Below, in pieces: positions 8,201 to 16,500 of a DNA stretch of 64,000 nucleotides. This DNA is from Candidatus Nanosynbacter sp. TM7-087. Lineage in GTDB: Bacteria; Patescibacteriota; Saccharimonadia; Saccharimonadales; Saccharimonadaceae. Position numbers and translations under genes: made by a program. The first letter of the stretch is position 1; each line of letters opens with the position of its first letter. The notes under the pieces are model-generated. The model worked only from the letters and a program-made list of their open reading frames with translations. It made no database searches and was not told where the DNA came from. Where the stretch lies: the NCBI RefSeq assembly GCF_022828365.1, contig NZ_JAJQJU010000002.1, positions 1 through 64,000 on the forward strand, read 5' to 3'.

Positions 8201-9550
8201 TTATGTTTCAATCGCAAAAACTGTGTAAACGCCGCTTACGGTAACTGTAGCTTTAATAGATTCTTTTGGTATGCCAGATTTTTGGAGCAATTTAAAGCCT
8301 TCTTTAATTGAGCGCATCCTAACCTTTGGAACCCACCCCATTAGTCCATGCAAAAATTCTTTTTGTGGGCGATTTACGTTCATATTGCCAGTAATCATCA
8401 ACCCGCCAGTTCGCAAGAGCTTCAGCGATTCTCGCGTCAATTGTTTATAAACACCATCTGGCAGATATTCTCGCAAGCCAGAATCTTCCGCAATATCCAG
8501 TTTACGATTGCCCAAAACTCCCTCCAAGCTCAAAGGTTTACCAAGCTTGCTGAATAATCGCTCGCAATGAACTTCAATCTTATCTTCCAAATCCCATTTC
8601 TTCGCCAAGCTTTGTGCTGCCGCTAGAGACAACGGATCTTGATCTAGCAGGATAACCGTTGGCGATTCACCCGTTTCGTCCTTAAGTTTTTTCAGCATCT
8701 TCAAAGTCGCCAGTCCCGTTCCGCAACCAAAACTCATCACCAACATATCATCAATTGAACGATTCTCTTTTTCTGCCACTTTCTTCAAATGATCAATCGA
8801 TAGACCGTTCACTGTTTCCACTCGCTCACGAATACCAAGCGAATCCGCACAATGTCGAATGACGTTAGAAAACTTCTCCGTCACCGGCGCCTGGATAAAC
8901 TCTCTGATTTCACTAATTCTCTTCTCTACTTCTTCAATAGCCGTCGCTTTATCTACGCCGTTGTTGATTTTATCTTGAATCATAACTTCCGTCAGCGGCA
9001 AACCATTAATCTTCTCATCAAATACCGATTCATCCAGTGGACCACTCATAGTTGGATATTTACCTTCTGACAATATTTCGCCATTTTTACCAGAAACACT
9101 TAAATCATCAGCTTCAGAAATTGTTAAAAATGTCAGCGCGGAACCTCGCTGATTGTGCCACGGCTGCGAATCAGTTTGATATTTACCATACAATAACTTA
9201 TCACGAGAAATCTCCAGATATGAATCTATATCATTACCCCATTTATTTTCTCTCACAAAAGGAATCTTTTCTAGAACATTCGCAATTGCTGCGATAGCTA
9301 AATTTTTATGAATAATATCTTTACGAACATCCTTTAATTCCGCCCCGCCTTGCTCCAGATAATTGTATATATACTGAATTTTATCTGGATTATTATATGC
9401 AGGATCGGCTTTTTCTCCAATTTTAACCCTACATTCCTCACTCCTAAGATCAGCAATTTCCCTATTTAATTTTTCATTAGCTTCATGATCAACTCCATTA
9501 AGAAAATCACCTGTTTCTGTAATATACTGTTCGCCTCTAAATTTTTCCAT
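8201..9550 (-). CDS. SAM-dependent methyltransferase with a long N-terminal extension
   Basis: 449 residues. The C-terminal half is a class I Rossmann methyltransferase: motif I is MSFGCGTGLATL (about 267-278), followed by an acidic motif II (ILLDQDP) that should bind the SAM ribose. About 250 residues of helical, charged sequence precede it and match nothing I recognise. Substrate unknown. A TGCTATAAT extended -10 box ends 7 bases before the ATG, so the message is likely leaderless. It shares a very short divergent promoter region with the response regulator. Confidence 0.8.
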   Translation of the reverse strand: MEKFRGEQYITETGDFLNGVDHEANEKLNREIADLRSEECRVKIGEKADPAYNNPDKIQYIYNYLEQGGAELKDVRKDIIHKNLAIAAIANVLEKIPFVRENKWGNDIDSYLEISRDKLLYGKYQTDSQPWHNQRGSALTFLTISEADDLSVSGKNGEILSEGKYPTMSGPLDESVFDEKINGLPLTEVMIQDKINNGVDKATAIEEVEKRISEIREFIQAPVTEKFSNVIRHCADSLGIRERVETVNGLSIDHLKKVAEKENRSIDDMLVMSFGCGTGLATLKMLKKLKDETGESPTVILLDQDPLSLAAAQSLAKKWDLEDKIEVHCERLFSKLGKPLSLEGVLGNRKLDIAEDSGLREYLPDGVYKQLTRESLKLLRTGGLMITGNMNVNRPQKEFLHGLMGWVPKVRMRSIKEGFKLLQKSGIPKESIKATVTVSGVYTVFAIET

Positions 9551-9557
9551 GCCAGAA

Positions 9558-9584
9558 ATTATAGCACAGTTTATATGATATACT
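9558..9584. promoter_or_regulatory. Divergent -10 boxes: methyltransferase and response regulator
   Basis: Minus-strand TATAAT at 9558-9563 and plus-strand TATACT at 9579-9584 lie within 27 bases of each other, each 6-7 bases from its start codon. Both transcripts would begin at or next to the start codon. Confidence 0.6.
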
Positions 9585-9590
9585 TAGAGC

Positions 9591-9962
9591 ATGATAAAAA
9601 TCGCTATCATTGAAGACGACCCTACTATCAGCCAGATGTACCGAATGAAGTTCGAGTCGGACGGGTTTGACGTTCGCTTGGCTGCCAACGGACAAATTGG
9701 CATAGAAGTAGTCGAAAAGTTTCAGCCAGACATTATTTTGCTAGATTTACAAATGCCGGAAATGGACGGTGCGGAGGCTTTGAAGCGAATTAGGTCTAAA
9801 GATTGGGGAAAAACTATTCCCGTTATCGTCCTCACTAATCTCGGCGAAGAAGAAGCTCCGCACGATTTGAAGAAATTAGGAATTCATAGCTACATCGTAA
9901 AAGCAAACCTCACACCGCGCCAAGTTGTCGAGCAAGTCAAAGCTGCCATAAAAGCTGCTTAA
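9591..9962 (+). CDS. Receiver-only response regulator
   Basis: 123 residues, a single CheY-like receiver domain with no output domain. Acidic pocket residues are in IEDDPT, the phospho-acceptor Asp is in LLDLQMPEMDG (about residue 52), the conserved Thr lies in VLTN and the Lys in YIVKAN (about 103). It could be a phospho-relay or protein-binding regulator for the nearby histidine kinase. Its 3' end overlaps folD by 4 bases on the opposite strand. TATACT lies 6 bases before the ATG (leaderless). Confidence 0.9.
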   Translation: MIKIAIIEDDPTISQMYRMKFESDGFDVRLAANGQIGIEVVEKFQPDIILLDLQMPEMDGAEALKRIRSKDWGKTIPVIVLTNLGEEEAPHDLKKLGIHSYIVKANLTPRQVVEQVKAAIKAA

Positions 9963-10771
9963 TTTTTTGATTGATTCGCAATTTTTAGACAAGCCGTAAT
10001 TACATTGTCAAACAGCGCAGAAACTGTTAATGGACCAACTCCGCCTTTTTTTGGTGTAATAATTACATCATTACGCTGACGCATTTCTTCAGATACGTCG
10101 CCAACAATTTTTCCATTTTCCGAAGCAGTTCCCGCGTCAATAATAACCGCCTTAGTCTTAATCATCTGGCTTTTAATCAGCCCTGGAACTCCAGTTGCCG
10201 ACACGATAATATCGTAATTTATCAATTGGGATAAATCGTCACCTTTTTCAAAAACCGTCACATCAACGCTAGACTTCAGCCACATTTTCTCAAGAGGCGC
10301 ACCAACCAAACGACCTCGCCCGACAATTGCGACTTTTTTATTTTTCAAGTCAACGCCATATCCAGCCAGCAGCCAGCTAATAGCCGTTGGCGTAGCCGCC
10401 TGAAAAATCGCCCTTTTGCGCAGACCGTCAACGTCTTTATCTTCTCGAATACTCTCGAGTAATTCATCGGTCTGATCAGAATTACTAATCGGCAATTGCA
10501 GAATTATTCCTTGAATATCGTCTCGATTGTTCAATTCTTGAATCACCTCCAAAGCACCGCCCGCAGGGACTCGATGAATCTCCACGTCAATCAAAATATC
10601 AGCGCCATATCTCTGTTTCAAACGCATGTACGTTTCAATAACTGGATTTTCGACATCAGTAACAATCGCCAAACGAGGATTGATATGCCAAGCCTGCCTT
10701 AAAGCTCGCACCTGTTTCGCCTGGCGCTCCTTGATAAATCCAGCTAATTCTGAGCCATTTAGTTCTCTCAT
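9959..10771 (-). CDS. folD: Methylenetetrahydrofolate dehydrogenase/cyclohydrolase
   Basis: 270 residues if started at the ATG at 10771, which has TATACT 8 bases upstream; longer in-frame starts lie upstream of that box. FolD interconverts methylene-, methenyl- and formyl-tetrahydrofolate in the cytoplasm. Visible signatures: GIILQLPI, DKDVDGL, an NAD(P)-binding VAIVGRGRLVGAPLEK, and KKGGVGPLTVSAL near the C-terminus, the family hallmark. Together with glyA at 15170-16438 it supplies one-carbon units. Confidence 0.93.
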   Translation of the reverse strand: MRELNGSELAGFIKERQAKQVRALRQAWHINPRLAIVTDVENPVIETYMRLKQRYGADILIDVEIHRVPAGGALEVIQELNNRDDIQGIILQLPISNSDQTDELLESIREDKDVDGLRKRAIFQAATPTAISWLLAGYGVDLKNKKVAIVGRGRLVGAPLEKMWLKSSVDVTVFEKGDDLSQLINYDIIVSATGVPGLIKSQMIKTKAVIIDAGTASENGKIVGDVSEEMRQRNDVIITPKKGGVGPLTVSALFDNVITACLKIANQSKN

Positions 10772-10799
10772 TGTCATTAAGTATAGCAATTTTACCATC

Positions 10800-10828
10800 T
10801 TGAGTACAGATATAGTGTGTGTTATAAT
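10800..10828 (+). promoter_or_regulatory. Promoter of tRNA-His
   Basis: TTGAGT (10800-10805), 17 bases, TATAAT (10823-10828), about 18 bases before the tRNA. Confidence 0.7.
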
Positions 10829-10846
10829 TTGAAAAGCTTGGATCAT

Positions 10847-10925
10847 GGCGGATGTAGCTCAGTTTGGTTAGAGCGCTGGATTGTGGCTCCGGAGGCCGTG
10901 GGTTCGAACCCCATCATTCGCCCCA
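10847..10925 (+). tRNA. tRNA-His (GTG)
   Basis: Anticodon loop TTGTGGC gives GTG. The acceptor GCGGATG pairs with CATTCGC. The G before the acceptor (10847) can pair with the discriminator C at 10922, the usual His identity pair. CCA is encoded (10923-10925). Confidence 0.97.
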
Positions 10926-10974
10926 AGTTTTACGACAATTTATTCACACCGATAGATTATTTTCAATAAAACGG

Positions 10975-11002
10975 TAGACATTTTTATTGATTGTTGTATA
11001 AT
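10975..11002 (+). promoter_or_regulatory. Promoter of tRNA-Lys(CTT)
   Basis: TAGACA (10975-10980), 16 bases, TATAAT (10997-11002), 8 bases before the tRNA. Confidence 0.7.
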
Positions 11003-11010
11003 GAAATCGT

Positions 11011-11087
11011 GGGCCAGTAGCTCAGCTGGTTAGAGCACCTGCCTCTTAAGCAGGGTGTCGAGGGTTCGAGCCCCTCCTGGCCCTCCA
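11011..11087 (+). tRNA. tRNA-Lys (CTT)
   Basis: Anticodon stem CCTGC/GCAGG with loop CTCTTAA gives anticodon CTT. Acceptor GGGCCAG/CTGGCCC; CCA is encoded. The discriminator base is T, whereas most bacterial tRNA-Lys have A; the tRNA-Lys(TTT) at 48441-48517 shows the same T. Confidence 0.95.
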
Positions 11088-11095
11088 AAAAATAA

Positions 11096-11120
11096 CCTCA
11101 CGTTGAAGTGAGGATTTTTT
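11096..11120. terminator. Bidirectional terminator between tRNA-Lys and the 11123-11533 gene
   Basis: Stem CCTCAC/GTGAGG with a 6-base loop, followed by a T-run on the plus strand and preceded by an A-run, so it can terminate both convergent transcripts. Confidence 0.8.
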
Positions 11121-11122
11121 AT

Positions 11123-11533
11123 TTATCCAAACGTATTATATCCGCGAGAAGGCGGCTCGCGAAAAGTAGTTCGATTAGCATTGAAAGATTGGCGAGAGTT
11201 ATTCGCACCTGACGGAACACTGTTATTTTGTAGACCATTGACTCGTCGATTCCCGCCAGACAGACCAACGTCATCTGGATTATTGTTAGCGACTCCCGAC
11301 CGAGGTGCTACACTTATTTCCGCACCAAATCGTCTTCGATTGTCATAATTATTGGCAGATATCGAAGATCCGTATCCTTTAATATATCGGCGCTCCGAAT
11401 TCACACCACGATTAGCGGTTAGCATTCTGCCCGTATCTCCATACGCTTTAAAACCATCAATTGATCTTCTTAAGGAGCCAGATAATCTAATCATCATTTC
11501 CCGCGTCATTTGCGGCTTTTTGTTCGCATCCAT
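11123..11533 (-). CDS. Uncharacterised Asn/Arg/Gly-rich small protein
   Basis: 136 residues with a GGGGGA ribosome site before the ATG at 11533. The first ~35 residues may form helices (MTREMMIRLSGSLRRSIDGF). The remainder is low-complexity, rich in Asn, Arg, Gly and Ser, basic, without hydrophobic segments, and probably disordered. No enzyme motif is seen. Such composition is found in some nucleic-acid-binding proteins, but no function can be assigned. It lies between tRNA genes on the minus strand and ends at a terminator. Confidence 0.65.
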   Translation of the reverse strand: MDANKKPQMTREMMIRLSGSLRRSIDGFKAYGDTGRMLTANRGVNSERRYIKGYGSSISANNYDNRRRFGAEISVAPRSGVANNNPDDVGLSGGNRRVNGLQNNSVPSGANNSRQSFNANRTTFREPPSRGYNTFG

Positions 11534-11557
11534 ATATCCCCCGTTAGTTATATGAAA

Positions 11558-11634
11558 TGGCGCCCCGAGTAGGATTCGAACCTACGACCTTAGGCTTAGA
11601 AGTCCTCTGCTCTATCCAACTGAGCTATCAGGGC
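11558..11634 (-). tRNA. tRNA-Arg (TCT)
   Basis: Loop CTTCTAA gives anticodon TCT. Acceptor GCCCTGA/TCGGGGC, T-arm GTAGG-TTCGAAT-CCTAC, discriminator G and encoded CCA. The anticodon stem GAGGA/GCCTA has only three normal pairs, with purine-purine oppositions at both ends, which is odd for a working tRNA. Confidence 0.88.
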
Positions 11635-11637
11635 GTA

Positions 11638-11666
11638 TTCACATTATAACATCTTTCTGCTACAAT
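11638..11666 (+). promoter_or_regulatory. Promoter of tRNA-Gly
   Basis: TTCACA (11638-11643), 17 bases, TACAAT (11661-11666) with TGC just before it, 11 bases before the tRNA. Confidence 0.6.
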
Positions 11667-11677
11667 AGTAAAAGCTT

Positions 11678-11752
11678 GCGGGTGTAGTACAGCGGTTAGT
11701 ATGCAAGTTTTCCAAACTTGAGATGGGAGTTCGATTCTCCCCACCCGCACCA
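11678..11752 (+). tRNA. tRNA-Gly (TCC)
   Basis: Anticodon stem CAAGT/ACTTG with loop TTTCCAA gives TCC. Acceptor GCGGGTG/CACCCGC, encoded CCA. The discriminator is A rather than the T usual in bacterial tRNA-Gly. Confidence 0.96.
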
Positions 11753-11784
11753 AGTTTGACAATTTCAATCCATAAAGGGCATCG

Positions 11785-13590
11785 ATGGATCCATATATTT
11801 ATACAGAAAAGCCAAAATACCAGCCGCATGATATTGAAGATGCGTCCGAATTTTATGATGTAATTGAACGAAGCAGCTTAACGCATCAATTGTCTGAAAA
11901 CCGACCATATGTCTACTGGACAATGGAAATTTATGATAAGTCCAATGGCATTAAGGGTGGCGGCGGACTTGGAGTTTTGGCAGCGGACACGCGACGTGTA
12001 GCTGAAAAATTAGAAGTTCCATTCGTAGTGGTGACACCGTTTTATCGTAGCGAATCACACCAAAAAATCACCAACCTCGCACAAGAAGAGTTTTCAGAAT
12101 CCGTTTCACCTCAAGATTACGGATTTGAATATATTGACGAAGTTTTCGTAAGTTCAAACGGATTCCCAGATGCAAGCTTAAGCATTTTTAAGAAGACGCT
12201 CGGTTCAACGCAATTTGTTACAATTTCAGAACCGAACTTTGGACAATTGTACGAAGGCGACGGATCTGGCGATCATAGACTATACCAAGAAGTAGCGCTG
12301 GGATTTGGCGGCTATAAAGCATTAAAACTCCTCGGCATTAAACCGGCCGTTATTCAACTTAATGAAACTGCGACGATTTTTGCCGCATTGGCACGGCTAG
12401 ACGAGCTATGCGCTAACGGAATGAATTTACACGAGGCCATCGTCTACGTTCGCAAGCACACACTTTACACGAACCACACGCTTCTTCAAGCGGCCGAACC
12501 GGAATTTCATCGTTCGCAATTTGAAAAATTAGTTCTGCCAAATATAAAAAGTAATGCTGTACGTTGCTGGCTAATGGAACAATTCCGTAATGACAGACTG
12601 AGACCGAATCTTTTGGCAATTGAACTTACTGAAGCGAAGAATGGCGTTAGTAAATTACACGCCCGTGTAGCAAATTTCCGCGACCGCAACAACGACAAAG
12701 TTAAATTTCAAGCCATTACTAATGGAATAGATCTTGAAACATGGGTGCTACCTGAAACGTTGCAAACATATCGCAATCACGGCATTATTGATAAATTTGG
12801 ATTGCCCACGAATGATTTTTCTGAAAAATTAAACTCGCTGAGTAGCGCGGATTTGAGGTATTTGAAAAAACTCGGTCGAAAGGAATTGAATCGAGTCCTA
12901 TTAAGTCGTCAAGACCAGTACGGAAAATCCATACAAATCCCAGAAAATGCAATATTATTCGACTTCAAGCGAAGATTCGCCAATTACAAACGACCTTATA
13001 TGCCGTTTGAAAACCCAGATTCATTGCGCCAAATTCTCATTAGCCACAACGCGCATTATATTCTGACAGGAAAAGTTCACCAAGGCGACGTGACGATGTA
13101 TCAGAAACTGCTCGAAGTATTAAAATTGATTGATAACGATCCAGTTCTCAAGGAGCGTGTTCATTACATACAAGATTACGATGAAGAGCTGGGACGAGCG
13201 TTAGCAATCGGCTCGGATGCCTCGATAAACATTCCTATTGTCGGATTAGAAGCGTGCGGCACCTCATGGGAGAAAGACATCGCCAATTTAAAACTCCTCA
13301 TCTCCACTAGTGACGGCGGCGTTGCCGATGTCCAGCCAATCGCTTGCCTCGAGGTTACCGGAAGAAACTATGAAGCTGAAGTTTCATCTCTGTACGTCAA
13401 CATGCATAAAGCTGCCGCTATTTTGAAGAATGACCAATTATTGGAAAAACATATCCGCCACCAATTAAGCAGCTATTTGCCAATTATCTCTGGCGCTCGA
13501 ATGATGAAAGATTATCTCAAATTTATTTTTCCAAAACCGCAAATCCAGCCTAAAAAAGAACCGCAGATCAAGCGAATTCCTATTCAATAA
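11785..13590 (+). CDS. glgP: Alpha-glucan phosphorylase (GT35)
   Basis: 601 residues, the short alpha-glucan phosphorylase type. It would release glucose-1-phosphate from alpha-1,4-glucans in the cytoplasm using pyridoxal phosphate. Signatures: GGGGLGVLAADTRRVAEKL near residue 60, VYTNHT-like YTNHTLL, KRRFANYKRP around residue 395, and the cofactor-Lys region LEACGTSWEK, which keeps the Lys in register but has W-E where the family usually has G/N-M. The tail is proline- and basic-rich. The 3' end overlaps the convergent murA by 11 bases. AAAGGG before the ATG is a weak ribosome site. Confidence 0.87.
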   Translation: MDPYIYTEKPKYQPHDIEDASEFYDVIERSSLTHQLSENRPYVYWTMEIYDKSNGIKGGGGLGVLAADTRRVAEKLEVPFVVVTPFYRSESHQKITNLAQEEFSESVSPQDYGFEYIDEVFVSSNGFPDASLSIFKKTLGSTQFVTISEPNFGQLYEGDGSGDHRLYQEVALGFGGYKALKLLGIKPAVIQLNETATIFAALARLDELCANGMNLHEAIVYVRKHTLYTNHTLLQAAEPEFHRSQFEKLVLPNIKSNAVRCWLMEQFRNDRLRPNLLAIELTEAKNGVSKLHARVANFRDRNNDKVKFQAITNGIDLETWVLPETLQTYRNHGIIDKFGLPTNDFSEKLNSLSSADLRYLKKLGRKELNRVLLSRQDQYGKSIQIPENAILFDFKRRFANYKRPYMPFENPDSLRQILISHNAHYILTGKVHQGDVTMYQKLLEVLKLIDNDPVLKERVHYIQDYDEELGRALAIGSDASINIPIVGLEACGTSWEKDIANLKLLISTSDGGVADVQPIACLEVTGRNYEAEVSSLYVNMHKAAAILKNDQLLEKHIRHQLSSYLPIISGARMMKDYLKFIFPKPQIQPKKEPQIKRIPIQ

Positions 13591-15103
13591 TCACTTCAAT
13601 CTCAGCACCTAGCGAATTTAAGCGTGCCGCCAATTCCTCGTATCCGCGATTAATCGAATATACGTCGCGAAGAATCGATACGCCTGGAGCGGCAAGCATC
13701 GCCAAAAGTATCACAACGGACGGACGAAGCGCTGGCGGAGCAACAACATCGGCCGGCTTCCATCTTGTTGGACCGGTGATATAAACACGGTGTGGATCAA
13801 CTAGTTCAATTTGTGCATTTAGTTTGCTTAGCTCTGTAAAGTAAATTGCTCGGTTTTCGTAGCTCCAGTCGTGAACCAACGTACGCCCCTCAGCCACCGT
13901 CGCGATAAGTCCCAAGAACGGCAAATTGTCCATATTGATTCCAGGAAACGGCAAAGCGTGAAGTTTATCCTTTGCCGCCTGGAGTTTGGAACGCTGCAAT
14001 TTAATATCAACCAAACGAGTTTGCCCATTATTAGCAAAATATTCCTTACTGAGTTCAAATTTAAGACCCATTTCCGCCAATGTCGCTAGTTCAATTTCCA
14101 AGAATTCAATCGGCGCACGACGAACAGTAATTTCCGAATCCGTCACTGCAGCCGCCGCAATAAAGCTCATCGCTTCAATCGGATCTTCGCTCGGATAATA
14201 GTCCAGATTTTTACTAATTCGTTTACGACCCGTGATTTTCAAGGTTGTCGTACCAATTCCCTCAATTTTCACACCCAACTTTTTCAAGAAGAAGCAGACG
14301 TCTTGAACCATGTAATTTGGGCTAGCATTGCGGATGATGGTAGTGTTTGGCGACAACGCCGCAGCCATAATTATATTTTCCGTCACCGTATCGCCACGCT
14401 CCGTCAACAAAATCGTTCGATCACCAGAATTGACATCAGTTTTTGCGTGATAATAATCAGTTTCCGCCGTGACATTCATTCCAAAATGCCTCAAACCACT
14501 AAGATGCGGCTCGACCGTGCGCTTCCCTAAATTACAGCCGCCAGCAAACGGCAATTTGAAATCGTCATATTGATGTAGTAGCGGGCCAAGGAACATAATC
14601 ACCGTCCTAGTTCTCTTCGCCGCAGCAATATCCATATCTTCAAGCCTCAAGCGTGCTGGCGGCACAATCTCAAGATCACTACCGTCCAACCAGCGAGTTT
14701 TAACGCCAATCGAATTCAGAACCTCGATAATTCGGTTAACCTCTTCAATTCGCGCCACTTTCCTAAGAGTCGTCTTCCCCTTATTCAACAAACTTGCACA
14801 GAGAAGACCCACTGCAGCGTTTTTACTAGTCTTAACTTGTATCTCACCAGACAATTTTTTGCCACCAGTTACCTTAAAATTCATTTTTCCGGAATGATTT
14901 ACGGTTACAATATTGTTATTAAGCACTTCACTAATTCGAGCGATCATATCAATACTAATATTCTGACCCCCGTTTTCAATGCGATTGATAGCACTCTGAG
15001 ACGTGCCAATCGCCTCAGCTAATTGCGTCTGTGTCAAACCTTGTTTTTGGCGATTTTCAGCGATTAAATTGCCGATTTTTTGAAGATACTTGTCTTTTAT
15101 CAT
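13580..15103 (-). CDS. murA: XRE helix-turn-helix domain fused to MurA
   Basis: 507 residues. Residues 1-70 form an XRE/Cro-type helix-turn-helix (QGLTQTQLAEAIGTSQSAI). Residues ~75-507 are UDP-N-acetylglucosamine 1-carboxyvinyltransferase, which commits UDP-GlcNAc to peptidoglycan synthesis. The Lys-Asn pair is in KTSKNAAV, the PEP-binding Cys in AGGCNLGKR, and the C-terminal INRGYEELAARL is intact, so the enzyme should be active. Normal MurA is about 420 residues and lacks the DNA-binding head. TATAAT ends 6 bases before the ATG (leaderless), and an inverted repeat covers this box and that of divergent glyA, which suggests autoregulation (inference). Confidence 0.92.
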   Translation of the reverse strand: MIKDKYLQKIGNLIAENRQKQGLTQTQLAEAIGTSQSAINRIENGGQNISIDMIARISEVLNNNIVTVNHSGKMNFKVTGGKKLSGEIQVKTSKNAAVGLLCASLLNKGKTTLRKVARIEEVNRIIEVLNSIGVKTRWLDGSDLEIVPPARLRLEDMDIAAAKRTRTVIMFLGPLLHQYDDFKLPFAGGCNLGKRTVEPHLSGLRHFGMNVTAETDYYHAKTDVNSGDRTILLTERGDTVTENIIMAAALSPNTTIIRNASPNYMVQDVCFFLKKLGVKIEGIGTTTLKITGRKRISKNLDYYPSEDPIEAMSFIAAAAVTDSEITVRRAPIEFLEIELATLAEMGLKFELSKEYFANNGQTRLVDIKLQRSKLQAAKDKLHALPFPGINMDNLPFLGLIATVAEGRTLVHDWSYENRAIYFTELSKLNAQIELVDPHRVYITGPTRWKPADVVAPPALRPSVVILLAMLAAPGVSILRDVYSINRGYEELAARLNSLGAEIEVIIE

Positions 15104-15109
15104 GCGTAA

Positions 15110-15147
15110 ATTATATCACTGATGATATATATAAGCAATGATATAAT
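15110..15147. promoter_or_regulatory. Divergent murA/glyA promoter with inverted repeats
   Basis: The minus -10 TATAAT (15110-15115) serves murA and the plus TATAAT (15142-15147) serves glyA. TTATATCA (15111-15118) and TGATATAA (15139-15146) are perfect inverted arms over both -10 boxes. A tighter repeat, ATATCA-CTGA-TGATAT, lies at 15113-15128. This is a reasonable operator for an XRE-type protein such as the MurA fusion. Confidence 0.55.
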
Positions 15148-15169
15148 AAGTATAAACGGAGGTTTAGTC

Positions 15170-16438
15170 ATGAAAGACAAGCAAATTGAAGAACTTATAA
15201 AAGCAGAAAAAAAGCGCCAAACGGACGGCCTGGAACTAATTCCTAGCGAGAATTACGTTTCGTCAGATGTACTTCAGGCGCTCGGTAGTGTTTTCACTAA
15301 TAAATATTCAGAAGGCTACCCTGGTCGACGTTATTACGGCGGACAAGAAAACACCGATCAAGTCGAACAGCTGGCAATTGACCGCGCTAAGAAACTTTTC
15401 AAAGCAGATCACGCTAACGTCCAGCCACATTCTGGAGCGCAAGCTAATGAGGCGGTTTATTACGCTTGGTGCGAGCCCGGCGACACTATTCTGGCTATGG
15501 ATTTGGCTCACGGCGGCCATCTTACACACGGAGCTCCAGTTACTCGTAGCGCCAGAGAGTACAACTTCATTCGCTATGGCATAAAAAATATCGACACTGG
15601 CGAAATTGACTATGAAGAAATTCGTCAATTGGCACTTAAACACAAACCAAAGATCATTTTGGCGGGATTTTCGGCATATCCACGAGAGCTAGATTACGAA
15701 AAATTTGCTGAAATTGGCAATGAAGTCGGCGCTATGCTAATGGCAGATATGAGCCACATTGCAGGACTAATTGTTAGTGGCGTTGCCAAAAACCCGTTCG
15801 ACTATGGCTTTCATGTAATCACCACAACAACTCATAAAACTCTACGTGGACCACGAGGCGGGCTGATTCTTAGTCGAGGAATAGTTGGCAATCCATTGAA
15901 AAAACCAGAGAAAACTCTTGAGAATTTACCTACGTTGATTGATCGAGCAGTATTTCCTGGCACACAAGGCGGACCGCACATGCACACCATCGCTGCAAAA
16001 GCCGTAGCGTTCGGTGAAGCCTTGCAGCCAGAGTTCAAAGATTACGCCGAGCAAATTGTTAAAAATGCGAAAAGACTAGCGGAAGAGTTGCAAAAGCGCG
16101 GCTTTAAGCTAGTAACTGGCGGCACCAGCAACCATTTAATTCTGGCAGATATTCACAGCAGTTTTGGCATTGATGGCAAGGAAGCGGAAATCGCCATGGA
16201 TAAAATTGGTCTGACATTGAATGCTAATGCAATTCCAAATGACCCACTACCAAGATTCAGACCAAGCGGCATTCGCCTAGGCACTCCAGCTGTCACAACG
16301 CGAGGCGCCAAAGAAGACGACATGGAAAAAATCGCGGAATGGATGAAGCAGTCAATAGATAATCGTGACAATGACGAAGCGTTGGCTGAACTACGTAAAG
16401 AAGTTATGGAATTCTGCCATACTCTACGCGATATTTAA
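15170..16438 (+). CDS. glyA: Serine hydroxymethyltransferase
   Basis: 422 residues from the ATG at 15170, which has a clear GGAGG site; an upstream in-frame ATG at 15122 overlaps the promoter and is rejected. Converts serine and tetrahydrofolate to glycine and methylene-tetrahydrofolate with PLP. Signatures: LIPSENYVS at the N-terminus, [18 protein letters not shown], and the PLP Lys in [13 protein letters not shown]. Length is normal. Works with FolD. Transcription ends at the bidirectional terminator downstream. Confidence 0.97.
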   Translation: MKDKQIEELIKAEKKRQTDGLELIPSENYVSSDVLQALGSVFTNKYSEGYPGRRYYGGQENTDQVEQLAIDRAKKLFKADHANVQPHSGAQANEAVYYAWCEPGDTILAMDLAHGGHLTHGAPVTRSAREYNFIRYGIKNIDTGEIDYEEIRQLALKHKPKIILAGFSAYPRELDYEKFAEIGNEVGAMLMADMSHIAGLIVSGVAKNPFDYGFHVITTTTHKTLRGPRGGLILSRGIVGNPLKKPEKTLENLPTLIDRAVFPGTQGGPHMHTIAAKAVAFGEALQPEFKDYAEQIVKNAKRLAEELQKRGFKLVTGGTSNHLILADIHSSFGIDGKEAEIAMDKIGLTLNANAIPNDPLPRFRPSGIRLGTPAVTTRGAKEDDMEKIAEWMKQSIDNRDNDEALAELRKEVMEFCHTLRDI

Positions 16439-16453
16439 TATAAACCCGCACAT

Positions 16454-16486
16454 AAAAAAACTCTGGCTTAATGCCAGAGTTTTTTA
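16454..16486. terminator. Bidirectional terminator between glyA and the pilin
   Basis: Stem ACTCTGGC/GCCAGAGT (16460-16467, 16473-16480) with a 5-base loop, flanked by an A-run and a T-run. Confidence 0.85.
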
Positions 16487-16500
16487 TTACCTATACCTAA

